NCBI GenBank assembly: GCA_003225295.1
Contig: QHYZ01000055.1
Span: forward strand, 80,541-144,540
Length of the DNA stretch: 64,000 nt
Direction: 5' to 3'
Source: Acidobacteriota bacterium
GTDB taxonomy: Bacteria; Acidobacteriota; Terriglobia; Acidiferrales; UBA7541
The position numbers were made by a program, and so were the translations under genes. Within the stretch, counting starts at the first letter, position 1. The number at the start of each line of letters is the position of its first letter. The notes below the pieces were generated by a model. The model was given only the letters and a program-made list of their open reading frames with translations, was not told the origin of the DNA and did no database searches. Positions 9,540-19,711 of this stretch are shown here, piece after piece.

Positions 9540-9790
9540 GCAATGCTGCCGTCCCAAAGTGCGGCCGCACTTCGGGAGACAACCCAAGCGAAGTTCACCT
9601 GCGAGGAGTGCGGGTTCTCAGCCAACGCTGATGGCGTTGCCGCCATGAACATTAAAGAGGCAGGCCTTGCCTGGTTAGCTTGTGGAGATACTTCGCCTGA
9701 AGTAAGGGGCGTCGGCCCAAGAACCCGGGCATTCATGCTTAGGCAGGGAGCCAGTAGGAATCCCCTTCCTTCAGGAAGGGGAGGATGTCA
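9540..9790 (+). mobile_element. IS200/IS605-family remnant with intact right-end hairpin
   Basis: The segment contains the last part of a TnpB frame followed by the characteristic right end: an 8-bp perfect hairpin CCCCTTCC-TTCA-GGAAGGGG (9762-9781) and the terminal GAGGATGTCA. In this family the right end doubles as the 3' part of the omega RNA (reRNA) guide scaffold. The left end, the 5' part of tnpB and any tnpA are missing, so it cannot move by itself. The hairpin lies over the 3' end of the convergent xylulokinase gene. Confidence 0.75.
9543..9760 (+). pseudogene. TnpB C-terminal fragment
   Basis: The reading frame gives FTCEECGFSANADGVAAMNI, which matches the C-terminal half of the TnpB zinc finger (CxxC) followed by the RuvC-III motif. 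The catalytic Asp (AD) is kept, but the usual Asn two residues later is Val. Only about 70 residues of TnpB remain; the other two RuvC acidic motifs and the first zinc-finger pair are gone. No in-frame stop is seen before the right-end hairpin. It is a decayed transposon-associated RNA-guided nuclease, not a functional gene. Confidence 0.7.
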
Positions 9791-11297
9791 GCGTGCCGGA
9801 TTGCGAGTTGAAGATTTCGCGGGTGGCGGGATAGATGCGGCGGAACGCGGAATAGCTGGCGTTGAGGGTGGCGACGGAGGCGGGTTGGGGATTGACGCGC
9901 GAGGCCACGCGAACGACGGCGTGGCAGGCGGCATCAACGGAAGACCACATGCCGGCGCCGACGCCGGCGAGAATTGCGGCCCCGTAGGCAGCGCCTTCGT
10001 CGGCTTCGACGATTTCGACGGCGCGGCCGTAGATGTCGGCCTGGATCTGACGCCAGAGCGGGGAGCGTGCGCCACCGCCGCCGAGGCGGATGTTGGTGAC
10101 GGGGACATCCATTTCCTGGAAGAGGGTGAACGTGTCGCGGAGGCTGAAGGCCACGCCTTCGAGGATGGCGCGAACAACATGGGCGCGAGTGTGCGAGGCG
10201 GTGAGACCGACGAGGGCACCGCGAGCGCTGGAATCGAGATGCGGTGTGCGCTCTCCCATCAGATAAGGAGTCCACAAGAGGCCATCGGAACCGGCGGGAA
10301 TTTTGGCGGCTTCGGCGGTGAGGCGATCGTAGGATTCGCGCGCACCACTGGAGTCCACTGCAAAATTGTCGCGGAACCATCGCAAAGATAGCCCGGCGGC
10401 CTGCGTGACGCCCATGACATGCCAGCGTCCCGGTATAGCGTGGCAGAAGGTGTGCATGCGACCGCGGGGATCGAGCGCGGGGCGATCCGTGGCGGCAAAA
10501 ACGACGCCGGAGGTGCCGATCGTGGCGCTGACTGTTCCAGCCGCGACGATACCCATGCCGGTGGCACCAGCGGCCTGGTCGCCCGCACCCGCTACAACCG
10601 GCGTACCAACGCGCAGGCCTGTTTCTGCGGCCCCTTTACTAGAAATTTGTCCGCAGACATCTGAAGATTCGTGCAGCGCGGGCAGCAAGCGTTCATCGAT
10701 TTCGGCGGCCTCGAGCATCTCCGGCGACCAGCGGCGATGGGCAACATCGAGAAGTAATGTGCCGGAAGCGTCGGCCAAATCAGTGGCGCGTTCACCGGTG
10801 AGGCGAAAACGGACGTAGTCCTTCGGAAGCATCACGGCACGAACACGTTTCCAGTTTTCAGGTTCGTTCTCTCCGACCCACAGCAATTTTGTGAGCGTGA
10901 AATTCGCCAAGGCCGGATTGCAAGTGAGCTGAATCAGCCGCTCCTGGCCGATTTTGGCGGTCAGATCGCGGCACTGCTTTTCGGTGCGGACGTCGCACCA
11001 GATCAATGCGGGGCGCACGACGCTTCCCTGCTCGTCCAGCATGACCGCGCCGTGCATTTGACCGGAGAAGCCGACGCAGGCGATTTCCTCGGCGCTAAGG
11101 TTTGCACCCGCGATGGCTTGGCGGACCGCGATGGAGGAGGCACGCCACCAGTCTTCCGGCTGCTGCTCGGCCCAGCCGATCTGCGGCGAAGCGAAAGGCT
11201 GGTGTTCTTCAGTGGCGGAGGAAGCGACACGGCCGTTGCAATCGATGACCGTCGCGCGTGTCCCTCCGGTACCAACGTCTATTCCCAGTACGTGAAT
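9771..11297 (-). CDS. xylB: Xylulokinase-like FGGY carbohydrate kinase, probable ATT start, 3' end recast by an IS remnant
   Basis: The product of about 508 residues has the FGGY kinase layout: N-terminal phosphate motif LGIDVGTGGTRATVID, the SGQMHGAVMLDE segment typical of xylulokinases, catalytic-region GAGDQAAGATGMG, and C-terminal GGGARSPLWRQIQAD. It phosphorylates a ketose, most likely D-xylulose, using ATP. There is no ATG, GTG or TTG ahead of the essential phosphate motif. The frame is open to a stop at 11316, and an ATT at 11297 sits 4 bases after GGAGG, so I place the start there. The first in-frame ATG (11057) would remove the ATP-binding motif. The last codons (GTLTSSPS) lie in the IS605 right end, so the original C-terminus was replaced. 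The phosphofructokinase gene lies 145 bases upstream on the same strand. Confidence 0.82.
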   Translation of the reverse strand: MHVLGIDVGTGGTRATVIDCNGRVASSATEEHQPFASPQIGWAEQQPEDWWRASSIAVRQAIAGANLSAEEIACVGFSGQMHGAVMLDEQGSVVRPALIWCDVRTEKQCRDLTAKIGQERLIQLTCNPALANFTLTKLLWVGENEPENWKRVRAVMLPKDYVRFRLTGERATDLADASGTLLLDVAHRRWSPEMLEAAEIDERLLPALHESSDVCGQISSKGAAETGLRVGTPVVAGAGDQAAGATGMGIVAAGTVSATIGTSGVVFAATDRPALDPRGRMHTFCHAIPGRWHVMGVTQAAGLSLRWFRDNFAVDSSGARESYDRLTAEAAKIPAGSDGLLWTPYLMGERTPHLDSSARGALVGLTASHTRAHVVRAILEGVAFSLRDTFTLFQEMDVPVTNIRLGGGGARSPLWRQIQADIYGRAVEIVEADEGAAYGAAILAGVGAGMWSSVDAACHAVVRVASRVNPQPASVATLNASYSAFRRIYPATREIFNSQSGTLTSSPS

Positions 11298-11442
11298 ACG
11301 GCCTCCCGGACAACATCAAGCTGGCGCTGTGCGGGACATCATATACGTGTAAGCGCTGACGCAAAAGAGCAGGCCGGGATGCCGGCGCCGTTCCCGGGCC
11401 AATGGAAAAAGGCACGGCCGTCGATTGGCGAGCGGACGACGA

Positions 11443-12651
11443 TCAGCTCACCGCGTTGGTCATGAGGAAGAGGGGGCGCATTTCGAAACTGGCATATTGG
11501 GGGCGGAGGCGGTCAGTGTTGTACTGTTCCTTGACGTTGACGACTTTTTTGGTGGCGGTGACAGTTTCAAGAGGAATGTTGTCGTAGTGGCCGTTCTTGA
11601 GGACCACCAGGCGCCCGCTGATGTTTTTCAGGAGCAGATCGAGAGCGAGATTGCCGTAGGCCATGGGGGCGATGGAGTCAATGGCATCGGGATCGCCGCA
11701 GCGGACGAGATAGCCAAGCTTCTGGTTGATGACATCGATTTTCTTGCCGTTGTTGAATTTGGCGGAGAGGTCTCGCACCCTTTCGGCGACGACGTCGCCG
11801 ATGCCACCAAGCTTTTTGTGACCATAGGCGTCGGTGGCTTCCCCTTCAAAAACCATTTCACCGCCTTCGAACATGGCGCCTTCGGAGACCAGTACGATGG
11901 AGTAGCGGCTGGGATTCTTGCGGCGGTCGGCGACGAGGAGCTCGGTGAGATGCTCGATATCGAATTTGTATTCGGGGATGACGCAACGATTGGCGGCGCC
12001 AGCCATGGTGGGAAGCATGGCGGTGAAGCCGGCGTAGCGGCCGAAGACTTCGAGGACCATGAAGCGTTCATGAGAACCGGCGGAAGTGCGGAGGCTGTTG
12101 ACCATCTGAATGGTGCGCGTAACGCAGGTGCTGAAGCCGATGCAGTAGTCCGTGCCAGGGACATCGTTGTCCATGGTCTTGGGAATGCCGATCACCTTGA
12201 AGCCTTCCTTGTGCAGACGGACACCATAGCTCAGCGTGTCGTCACCGCCGATGGGGATGAGAGTATCAATGCCAAGCCAAGCGAGATTCTTAAGGACTTC
12301 CGGAGTGAGGTCGTTTTTCTCGGCGGTGAATTTATCTTTGAGATGCGCGGGGACGGTAGACTTGGACACGCGGCCAGGATTGGTGCGGGAAGAATGCAGA
12401 AAAGTGCCGCCGGTGCGACCCGAGCGGTCGACGATCTCTTCGTCGAGAAGGAAGAAATTGTCGGCGTTGTCGTAGTCCTTCTCGCGGACCATATCCACGA
12501 GACCGGCCCAGCCATGGCGAATGCCGATGACCTGGTAGCCCTCGCGCAAGGCGCGCAGAGTAACGCCGCGGATGGCGGGGTTGAGACCAGGAACGTCGCC
12601 GCCGCCGGTGAGGATGCCGATGACGCCTTTCTTGGTGTTGACGTTAGCCAT
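11443..12651 (-). CDS. 6-phosphofructokinase, predicted PPi-dependent type
   Basis: The 402-residue product begins with the GILTGGGDVPGLN nucleotide/PPi loop. Key signatures are GGDDT at 135-139 and PKTMDND at 157-163. In the family, Asp at the fourth position of GGDD together with Lys in PKT marks PPi-dependent enzymes, whereas ATP enzymes usually have GGDG and PGT. The sequence therefore points to reversible PPi-dependent phosphorylation of fructose 6-phosphate. FGRYAGFTA and SEGAMFEGGE supply substrate-site segments. The ATG at 12651 starts the conserved N-terminus; translating further upstream only adds low-complexity Arg/Ser-rich sequence. The gene precedes xylB, which fits pentose and hexose sugar catabolism. 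Confidence 0.88.
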   Translation of the reverse strand: MANVNTKKGVIGILTGGGDVPGLNPAIRGVTLRALREGYQVIGIRHGWAGLVDMVREKDYDNADNFFLLDEEIVDRSGRTGGTFLHSSRTNPGRVSKSTVPAHLKDKFTAEKNDLTPEVLKNLAWLGIDTLIPIGGDDTLSYGVRLHKEGFKVIGIPKTMDNDVPGTDYCIGFSTCVTRTIQMVNSLRTSAGSHERFMVLEVFGRYAGFTAMLPTMAGAANRCVIPEYKFDIEHLTELLVADRRKNPSRYSIVLVSEGAMFEGGEMVFEGEATDAYGHKKLGGIGDVVAERVRDLSAKFNNGKKIDVINQKLGYLVRCGDPDAIDSIAPMAYGNLALDLLLKNISGRLVVLKNGHYDNIPLETVTATKKVVNVKEQYNTDRLRPQYASFEMRPLFLMTNAVS

Positions 12652-12917
12652 GACTCTAGAATCGCCCTTTCGTTGTGAGGCGGAAGAGGAAATTATCCTC
12701 TTCGGAGGAGTATTTAGGAAGGGGAGACCGGATTCCTGCAAAGGAACTATAAAAATAATCGAATGAATAGAGAAATTGCATTGGACATGGAGCGGTGCGG
12801 CTCCTAGTTTTGAAGGTCTGCTAACAGCCGCCCATGGCGACTGGAGAGCGCGTCCGAGTATGCGGCCTCGACGGATCGGGCCACCTGCCTGGTTAGGGAA
12901 AGTTCGACGACAAGCCG

Positions 12918-13499
12918 CTAGAGTTCGATGCGCGTGCCGAGGACGGCAAGGAATTTGGCGAGCCAGGCGGGATGCGCGGGCCAGGCCGGCGCGGTGACCA
13001 GGTTGCCGTCGGCGATGGCTTCCGTCATGGCCAGGTTGACGTACGTGCCGCCAGCTTGGCTGACGTCGGGGCCGACGGCGGGATAGGCACTGCACTTTTT
13101 CCCTTTGAGGACTCCCGCGGCGGCCAGGATTTGCGCGGCGTGGCAGATGGCGGCGATGGGTTTGTTGGCCTTGGAGTAGTGGTGGACGATTTCGATCACG
13201 CGTGGGATGAGGCGGATGTATTCGGGGGCGCGACCGCCGGGGAGCACCAGGGCGTCGTAGTCTTCGGGCCTGATTTGGTCGAATGTGCCATTGAGAGCGA
13301 AATTGTGGCCGCGCTTTTCGGAGTAGGTCTGGTCGCCTTCGAAATCGTGGATGGCGGTGCGGACGGATTCGCCGGATTTTTTTCCGGGGCAGACCGCATG
13401 GACGGCATGGCCGACCATCAGAAGCGCCTGAAAAGGAACCATAACTTCGTAGTCTTCGACATAATCGCCGACGAGCATGAGAATCGATTTTTTCGCCAT
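12918..13499 (-). CDS. DJ-1/PfpI-family protein
   Basis: The 193-residue product has the family signature [10 protein letters not shown] with nucleophile C119 and H120, preceded by [14 protein letters not shown] and the N-terminal Glu region (GDYVEDYE). PfpI-type members include intracellular proteases, glyoxalases and chaperones; which one applies cannot be read from sequence. The ATG at 13499 follows a GGAGG located 6 bases upstream and fits the family start (MAKKSILML). It lies between the GH172 gene and the phosphofructokinase gene on the same strand. Confidence 0.85.
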   Translation of the reverse strand: MAKKSILMLVGDYVEDYEVMVPFQALLMVGHAVHAVCPGKKSGESVRTAIHDFEGDQTYSEKRGHNFALNGTFDQIRPEDYDALVLPGGRAPEYIRLIPRVIEIVHHYSKANKPIAAICHAAQILAAAGVLKGKKCSAYPAVGPDVSQAGGTYVNLAMTEAIADGNLVTAPAWPAHPAWLAKFLAVLGTRIEL

Positions 13500-13590
13500 G
13501 GTGGCCTCCGAATCTCGACAAGAATAACAGAGATGAAGATGCCGGACGGGCAGGCCCCGGCCGGAATCGCGTGTCCCTTCGTGGCGACGA

Positions 13591-14733
13591 CTAGTGATTG
13601 ACAACCGTTGAATTGCCGGGGCCGCCGACTTGCTGAGGACGGGGAATCCGCTGGTCGACGGAGGGAAGAACCGGAAAAGGAGCGTGGGGCTCGGTTTGAT
13701 ACCAGTAGGCCACAGAATAGAAATTGTCCGAGCGGTGATTAGCGTGGCCATGCTCAATAGTGGCGCGTATTGATTTTGTAAAGGGAATCGGCGAATCCAG
13801 ATGCAAGCGATACACCGACGACTGGCCACCGGCGCGTTCTTCACCGACGACGGGAGCACCGTATAGCGGATAGAAAAAGGGGTGGCCGCCAAAATCCCAT
13901 GCACCAAGGAAATAGTCCTCCGAACCAGTCCCCGCAATGGAGGGGCGCGCTTCGCCGTCAATGAAAAACATATCGTCGCCTTCGCCCCACCAGCCGTCCT
14001 GATTCTGCAGGACTGACATGGTGACCCCCACGAAATGCCCACGACCCGTAGCGTCCAGCCAGACGTAATTTTCCTTCCCGTCGAGATTCGTTTTCCGGTC
14101 GACTTTGGCATCACCATTGTTCTGCCAGTCGGACGTCCAGCCATGGTTGGGTTGGGCCTGGCGGAACTGCGCGTGAAAATAGAGCGTTCCGCGGGGCAGA
14201 GGCTGTGAGTGCTGGCGATAGTCGAGGTTGAAATAAAAGGCATCCACTTTTTGCTGGCCTTCGTTGGAAACGGTGACGCGCGCATGCTTTTGAAATGGCA
14301 TGAAGAAAAAAGAGTTTAAAGCTTTATCGCTGCCGACGGAGAGAAGTTCAGATGCCCAGCGATGGTATTCGCCGAGGCCAAGGCCGAAAAAATCTCCTAG
14401 AGGAGTTTCCACGCTTGGTGTTGTTTCGTCATCCCAATAAATTCGCAGTACGAGCTTCTTGAGATGCTGGACCTCGGGACTCGCAACGGTGATCCAGATG
14501 TGCGTCAGCATGCCGGGGCCGTTCGCATCCAGGAGCGTGAGAATGGCGCCGGGAGCGACCTGGCGAAAATCTGCGTTTGCACCGGAGGGGTCTGAGCTGG
14601 AAACGCGCCTGAGGATATAGTCTTGCTGCCGTGTCAGGTCGATCTTGGGAGACAATTCTGTTTGTGCCCACAAGGGTTGGCTGAGGACCGCACCAAAAAG
14701 AAGAACAAGGAATTTCAAACCGGCGCGCAGCAT
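13591..14733 (-). CDS. DUF2961 / GH172-family exported glycosidase-like protein
   Basis: The 380-residue product starts with a signal peptide ending near LSQPLWAQ. The body matches DUF2961 proteins (now GH172, difructose dianhydride I synthase/hydrolase and alpha-D-arabinofuranosidase-type enzymes): [49 protein letters not shown] and [12 protein letters not shown]. Length is normal for a single-domain member. Secretion suggests action on extracellular or periplasmic glycans. Substrate is not readable, although fructan- and arabinofuranose-acting members are known. It is separated from its neighbours by about 90-150 bases. Confidence 0.85.
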   Translation of the reverse strand: MLRAGLKFLVLLFGAVLSQPLWAQTELSPKIDLTRQQDYILRRVSSSDPSGANADFRQVAPGAILTLLDANGPGMLTHIWITVASPEVQHLKKLVLRIYWDDETTPSVETPLGDFFGLGLGEYHRWASELLSVGSDKALNSFFFMPFQKHARVTVSNEGQQKVDAFYFNLDYRQHSQPLPRGTLYFHAQFRQAQPNHGWTSDWQNNGDAKVDRKTNLDGKENYVWLDATGRGHFVGVTMSVLQNQDGWWGEGDDMFFIDGEARPSIAGTGSEDYFLGAWDFGGHPFFYPLYGAPVVGEERAGGQSSVYRLHLDSPIPFTKSIRATIEHGHANHRSDNFYSVAYWYQTEPHAPFPVLPSVDQRIPRPQQVGGPGNSTVVNH

Positions 14734-14798
14734 CGGCTCCCCCTCCTGTCAGGGTTAAACGAACAGTGGGGATTTTCCTCCCAAACGGCAAACAAAGA

Positions 14799-14839
14799 AA
14801 GGGCGGACTGAGCTTTGGTTTGCGCTCGGGTCCGCCCTT
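14799..14839 (-). terminator. Rho-independent terminator after the HAD gene
   Basis: Perfect 10-bp arms AAGGGCGGAC and GTCCGCCCTT enclose a 21-base loop; on the minus strand the hairpin is followed by a T-rich TTTCTTTGTTT. It lies 42 bases past the stop of the minus-strand HAD gene. Confidence 0.75.
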
Positions 14840-14880
14840 GGGGGCTTCATGCGGGGAAGCCAGAAGCCGGGTAGAACCGC

Positions 14881-15708
14881 TTACTGCGCGTCGAGTTGCG
14901 GCACGACGGCGGCCGTCACTTGCTCGGCGGAATCCTGGATGGTGAGCCTGTCGGTGCGCATCTTATCCCACTCGAGCAGCGTCAGGCCGTAGGAAGCAAA
15001 AAGGCGCCGGATACGCGCTGAGTCCCAGCGCAGAACTTTCTCGAGCACGGGGACCAGAACGCTCATGGCGTTGTCGCTGACGACGGTGCGCTTGGCCACA
15101 CGGGCGATGAACTTGGCTTCGGAGACGGCGATGGTAAGGCCGTCGTACTGATTGACGTGCATCATAACGGGCAAATCGGAGCTGCCGTCGCCCATGTAGA
15201 TGATTTGGTCGTGGCTGATGCCGAGGTTCGCGCGGAGTTCCTCGAGCACAGTGATTTTGCCCCAGCCGGCGGAGGCGCGAATGATGGAATCCACCTCGCC
15301 GGTGGCTTCGTTGTAGCGGAAACGCGTGCCGAAGATGTGATCCGGCGGAACGATGCCTTCGAGCGCCGACTGGATGATTTCCTGCGGCGCGGCAGAGATC
15401 ACGTTGAAATGAAATTTGTAGCCTTCGGCGAGATTATCGAGCGCGCGCGCAAAGAGCCGGACGTCGTGCTTCAGGCGGATGCGTTTGCCGGTTTCCGTGA
15501 GGTGCTCGCGGCGCACGCGGCGGAAATCCGGGTCGTGGAGAATGAGATAGCTGAGCTCCGCGCCCTGCTGCACGAGGTTCATCTCCGCGAGGCCGCTGAC
15601 CTTGTCGCCGAAGCCGTTGAAACCGATGAGCTCGCTAAGAACCACGCCCGAGTCGTTGAAGCTGAGCGTCTGGTCAAAATCGCTGGCCAGTAGAATTTGT
15701 TTACTCAT
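14881..15708 (-). CDS. HAD-superfamily phosphatase (HAD-IB, phosphoserine-phosphatase-like)
   Basis: The 275-residue product has motif I ASDFDQTLS (D10, D12), a Ser/Thr motif II region around NVISAAPQE, a lysine in WGKITVLEEL, and motif IV YMGDGSSDLPVM. This is the catalytic set of Mg-dependent HAD phosphatases of subclass IB. The substrate is unknown; phosphoserine or a phosphosugar is possible. The ATG at 15708 follows GGAGGAG about 10 bases upstream and starts at the first conserved beta-strand; an earlier in-frame ATG at 15801 would add an unrelated basic leader. It has its own terminator downstream. Confidence 0.82.
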   Translation of the reverse strand: MSKQILLASDFDQTLSFNDSGVVLSELIGFNGFGDKVSGLAEMNLVQQGAELSYLILHDPDFRRVRREHLTETGKRIRLKHDVRLFARALDNLAEGYKFHFNVISAAPQEIIQSALEGIVPPDHIFGTRFRYNEATGEVDSIIRASAGWGKITVLEELRANLGISHDQIIYMGDGSSDLPVMMHVNQYDGLTIAVSEAKFIARVAKRTVVSDNAMSVLVPVLEKVLRWDSARIRRLFASYGLTLLEWDKMRTDRLTIQDSAEQVTAAVVPQLDAQ

Positions 15709-15991
15709 GTACTGGTACTCCTCCTGGTACGTTTCTTGGTGGGCCTGCCCTGGGAAGCCTCCCGGCCCTCTCTCGATACACCTTAACCGCGTTTCCCACA
15801 CACTGCCCCACGAATTATTTTGATGGGTGCTATGCGTTAAAGATGTGAACGATTCATTATACCTCGGTTAGATGCCCATTGTTTATAAACGGTTAAAAGG
15901 AAAGGAGATGGGTGCCCACGATAGTGACAGAATGCGGCAAATTCAGTGCCCTGAAAGAGATACCGGAGGCGAAGAAAGAGGGAAAGGGGGA

Positions 15992-18900
15992 CTAGGGGCG
16001 CGTGGCCGGGGAGTCTTCGACAGAGTAAAGCTGGCCGCCCCGGAGATAGAGGGACTGGGACTCGGCGCGGTTGAGCGGGCGGGCGCCCCGCCGGCCGAAG
16101 ACGGCGAGCTGGTTGCCGGACTCGTCGACAGCACGATCTCGATCAATGCCCTTCGAAATTGCTAGCGTGGGGCCACGGGTGTGGGCGGTGGCGATGAGTT
16201 TGGGAGTGGGGCGCGGGCTGAAGCCGGAGAAATGCGCCGGATCGTCCCAGGGCGAGAGAATTTGCAGGACCCGCAGACCGTTTTTGCCGTCGGCCACGAA
16301 AGCGAAAGCACTGGCGGCCACCATGCCAATCTTGACGTCGTTGACGTCGTTGAGCTGGCCCTCGGCGGTGAAGATTTGATCGAGCTTGGGCGCCTCCGGT
16401 CTCTCCACGTCGACGATGGCCAGTCCCTGCTTTCCTGCCGAAACGTACGCGTAGGTGCGGGCCACATAAACGTTGCGGGCGTCCGCGAGTGGGACTAGCG
16501 CACCGCTGACCGGTTGCGGCCGCGCAAGGTCGGTCACATCTAGAACTTTCAAACCGTCATGATCGACAACGAACGCATAGCGGAATTGGACCGCCATGCC
16601 GCGGGGATCATGGAGCGCGGGCGAGCCGACCGTCGCGGTGATACGCGGACCGAGCGGATTGTCGAGATCCACTACCACGAGAGCCTTGTCCGTGAGGATA
16701 TAGGCGAACGTTCCGGCGATGGTGATGCGGCGCGCGCCCGTGAGCAGGCCACCCGGATTGAAGGTGACGGCACGCCCCAGGAAATTATTGGCGGGATTAC
16801 CGTCGAGGAGCGTTCGAACGCCGGGACTCTTGGATTTCAGATGGGGGTCGCCGATGATGACCAGGCCTTCTTCTTTATCGGCGACATAGAGGAAGCCGTA
16901 GAGAAGATGGATCGGCTGCTCTTCGTTTTCCGGCAATTGCTGGCGAAGAGGATCCACTCCGAGCGTCGTGGGTGAAGCAACGGCGATAGCGTTCTTGGTG
17001 GGGACGTAGAATTTCTGGCCGATCGGCGACACGGGCGCGGTCGTCACTTTCTCGGAGAATCCTTTATTGTCGATATTTGCGATGTCATAGACACGCAGTC
17101 CGCCAGGCCCATTCGCGGCGTACAGGTATTCGCCGCGAGCTTGGATGTCCAGGACATTCCCGGGGTGTTCGGCGGCGGCGTTCAGCTCGCGATGATGGTT
17201 CAGAAAGTTTTTGTAATTGTCAGGATAGGCGATGCGCTGGAGGTCGCTGCCGTAGATGGCTTCGGGCTCGTCGTGCTCAGCAACGGCGATGGCTGCGAAA
17301 CCTTTCTTGCCGGTGGCGACATAAACGTAGCGTCCCATGAAGTTCATAAAGTTGGTGCCTTCGAGGAGAAGCTGGGCCATCCAGGCGTTGTTGTCGTTCT
17401 CCGCGGAAATGTGGCAATCGCTGCACTGTTTGGTTTCTTGGGCGCGCACCGTGTGGGGAACGAAGGTGGAGAAGGCCTGGCCGGAGAAGCCCGGGGCAGA
17501 AATGGTTTGCTGGGTGTAGTAGAGCCAATCGCGATTGGCGTTCTGCGAACTGACGAGCACGGCGCAAGAAGAGCGCGCGGGCGCAATGCGATGGCCGGTG
17601 ACGGTGCCGTCGACGCCGAGCATGTAAATGTCGTCGCGAAGAACCTGGAAATTGTAGCTGGTGTAGTTCTTCGTGAGCAGACCTTCGTTGTGCAGCATGG
17701 GCTTGCGGGCGTTGGCGGTCATCTGCAGATGGCAGCCGAAACAGGTGGGTGTCCAGGAAGTGTGGCAGGCATAGCAGGTCATGCTGCTGTTGGCATGCGC
17801 GAGAGAAGCGTCGCCGCTCGGCAATTGCGAAGACACCACGCCATCCTTGTTCATGAGCTTTGCGCGAAGGGATTTCTCGCTGAAATGCACGTTGCCGGGG
17901 GTAATGGTGTCGATCGTTTGAACGATCTCCCACTCCTTGTTTTCTTCGGACATCGAGCGCTGAAATAATTTATCGCCGCGCCATTCGAAGCGGCGCAATC
18001 CCCACGGAGTCCTGAGAAGATCGAGATGACGGCCGCCTTCCGGCGCTGCCGGGCCTGAGGTGATCAACGCGGCTCTTTTTCGAATCGAGCCGTGACAATC
18101 GAGGCAGTCAATTTCGATCGCGGCGCGGGGTTCACCATAGATTTTTCCGTTGCCGTGATTGTCCTCTGCGAAGTGGCAATCGTTGCACTGCATTCCTTTT
18201 TCGAGGTGGATGTCGGCGAGGTGAACGGCTTTGCTGAAACGGTCAGGATCGTCGAAGGCGATTTGCTGGCCATCTTTGTCGAGCCAGTTCCCTTGGCGGT
18301 CGTGATGGAAGACCGCGCGAAAAACCCATCCGTGGCTATGAAAATCGGCGAACTGTGTGGTTTTCAGCTGCTTGTTAAATTCGGGGCTGCCAACTTTCTC
18401 TAAAAATTTCTCATCGCTCCAGAGGCCGCGCACGGCGGCGCCCTCCGGATTGCGTTCAAAAGATTGGTAGCGCTGCTCCTCGGTCGGATTGCGCTGCTCT
18501 TTCGGGTACATCTTGTCGCCGTCACTTTCGTTGTCCCACCAAGTCAGGCCGAAATAGGTGGTGACCATATTGGTGCCGGGATGGATGTGGCAGACCATGC
18601 ACTGGCTCGAAGGGATGGAGCGTGTGAAAGCGTGTTTGACGGGATGACCGGACTCGTTTTTGGGAATGGTTGGATCGGAAGAAGCGCTGAAGCCAGAATG
18701 GCCGAATGGCGCGTATACGCCGGAGTGTGTCGGATCGCGGTCATTGGCGTAGATGAGATGACAGGCGCTACAGCCGCTGGCGCGATAGTCGCCGGGATGA
18801 TCGTTGGTGCCCGGAAGCGACATGACCGGGTCGAGCAAGCGTGTTTTTTGGAGGCCGAGAAAAACCGGGTCGGTGCGCAGCCCGGTGCCCAAACCGCGGT

Positions 18901-19699
18901 CACTGAGCTTGTCGTCAGGCTTGCCAGGGTCTTCTTCACGATTGGGATTGCCGATCTCGGCTTTCTTTCGACCCCCGCGTTCGAACACACGAAGGACATT
19001 GCCGGGCTGGGACGTTTCCCAGCGGAAGAGAGGATCGAGTTCGGGTATCACGCCTTTGGTGCGGATTTCTTCGGGTGTGGGCCGGGGAAAGGTTTTGATC
19101 GATTGCGGTTTGCCGCCACGATCGTAGCGTTCACCGAAGCGCGTGTTTTTCACAGGATAGCTACCGTTGTTGTATAGCGCTGCGCCCCAGAGCATTCCGG
19201 CGTGGGTCATCATGCTGGTGGAGACGGCGCGGGTCTCGGCGGCGTGGCAGCCTGACCTACCGCAAGTCTCGGGCGCAACGCGAAGATCGCCGGGATTGAC
19301 GAACTTGATGTATTCGGCGGATTCCGCAAGCCACTTGGCGTAGGCCCGCTCGGGAAGCGCGGAGCGATCCTGAAACGAAGGATCACGGGGCCGGACGTGG
19401 GCCTTTTCCTTGGCGGAATTGTATTCGGGAGAATTTCGTGCGGCGCCACCGACAGCTGAAATGGAAGCGTCGCCTCCATGGCAATCCGTGCAGCCGAGAT
19501 GCACGGTCTTCGCGGAGTGCATGGTGGGTTCGTCCGTCGAGGTGTGGCAGGAGATGCAGCCGGAGGACTTGCGATCAGCATCTTCCGGCGAGGCAACCGC
19601 GGACAAAATTGAGCTGGCATGAAGAGCGGAGAAAAAAGATAACAGAGAGACGCACAGGGTTCGCAGAGGGGACGAAACGGAATGGCCTTGGCGGTTCAT
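15992..19699 (-). CDS. Multihaem cytochrome c with C-terminal LVIVD beta-propeller repeats
   Basis: The 1235-residue exported protein has an N-terminal signal (hydrophobic [18 protein letters not shown]). It carries nine CxxCH motifs (first at 48-52 and 70-74; later CSACH, CMVCH, CNDCH, CLDCH, CYACH, CFGCH, CSDCH) and one CX4CH motif (CGRSGCH), ten possible haems in all. From about residue 890 it changes to LVIVD-type repeats such as [34 protein letters not shown] and [14 protein letters not shown], expected to fold as a propeller. The barrel gene ends 12 bases upstream on the same strand, so the two are probably cotranscribed. The likely role is electron transfer at or across the outer membrane, with the propeller as an interaction surface. 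Haem motifs are visible; the role is inferred. Confidence 0.9.
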   Translation of the reverse strand: MNRQGHSVSSPLRTLCVSLLSFFSALHASSILSAVASPEDADRKSSGCISCHTSTDEPTMHSAKTVHLGCTDCHGGDASISAVGGAARNSPEYNSAKEKAHVRPRDPSFQDRSALPERAYAKWLAESAEYIKFVNPGDLRVAPETCGRSGCHAAETRAVSTSMMTHAGMLWGAALYNNGSYPVKNTRFGERYDRGGKPQSIKTFPRPTPEEIRTKGVIPELDPLFRWETSQPGNVLRVFERGGRKKAEIGNPNREEDPGKPDDKLSDRGLGTGLRTDPVFLGLQKTRLLDPVMSLPGTNDHPGDYRASGCSACHLIYANDRDPTHSGVYAPFGHSGFSASSDPTIPKNESGHPVKHAFTRSIPSSQCMVCHIHPGTNMVTTYFGLTWWDNESDGDKMYPKEQRNPTEEQRYQSFERNPEGAAVRGLWSDEKFLEKVGSPEFNKQLKTTQFADFHSHGWVFRAVFHHDRQGNWLDKDGQQIAFDDPDRFSKAVHLADIHLEKGMQCNDCHFAEDNHGNGKIYGEPRAAIEIDCLDCHGSIRKRAALITSGPAAPEGGRHLDLLRTPWGLRRFEWRGDKLFQRSMSEENKEWEIVQTIDTITPGNVHFSEKSLRAKLMNKDGVVSSQLPSGDASLAHANSSMTCYACHTSWTPTCFGCHLQMTANARKPMLHNEGLLTKNYTSYNFQVLRDDIYMLGVDGTVTGHRIAPARSSCAVLVSSQNANRDWLYYTQQTISAPGFSGQAFSTFVPHTVRAQETKQCSDCHISAENDNNAWMAQLLLEGTNFMNFMGRYVYVATGKKGFAAIAVAEHDEPEAIYGSDLQRIAYPDNYKNFLNHHRELNAAAEHPGNVLDIQARGEYLYAANGPGGLRVYDIANIDNKGFSEKVTTAPVSPIGQKFYVPTKNAIAVASPTTLGVDPLRQQLPENEEQPIHLLYGFLYVADKEEGLVIIGDPHLKSKSPGVRTLLDGNPANNFLGRAVTFNPGGLLTGARRITIAGTFAYILTDKALVVVDLDNPLGPRITATVGSPALHDPRGMAVQFRYAFVVDHDGLKVLDVTDLARPQPVSGALVPLADARNVYVARTYAYVSAGKQGLAIVDVERPEAPKLDQIFTAEGQLNDVNDVKIGMVAASAFAFVADGKNGLRVLQILSPWDDPAHFSGFSPRPTPKLIATAHTRGPTLAISKGIDRDRAVDESGNQLAVFGRRGARPLNRAESQSLYLRGGQLYSVEDSPATRP

Positions 19700-19711
19700 G
19701 CTCGGCGCATC

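Noticed and set aside
9543..10391. Long plus-strand open frame covering the TnpB relic and beyond
   Set aside because: After the right-end hairpin it is the antisense of the xylulokinase gene; only the first 70 or so codons match TnpB.
11057..11057. ATG at 11057 as start of the xylulokinase
   Set aside because: It would delete the conserved LGIDVGTGGTRA phosphate-binding motif that is encoded in frame upstream.
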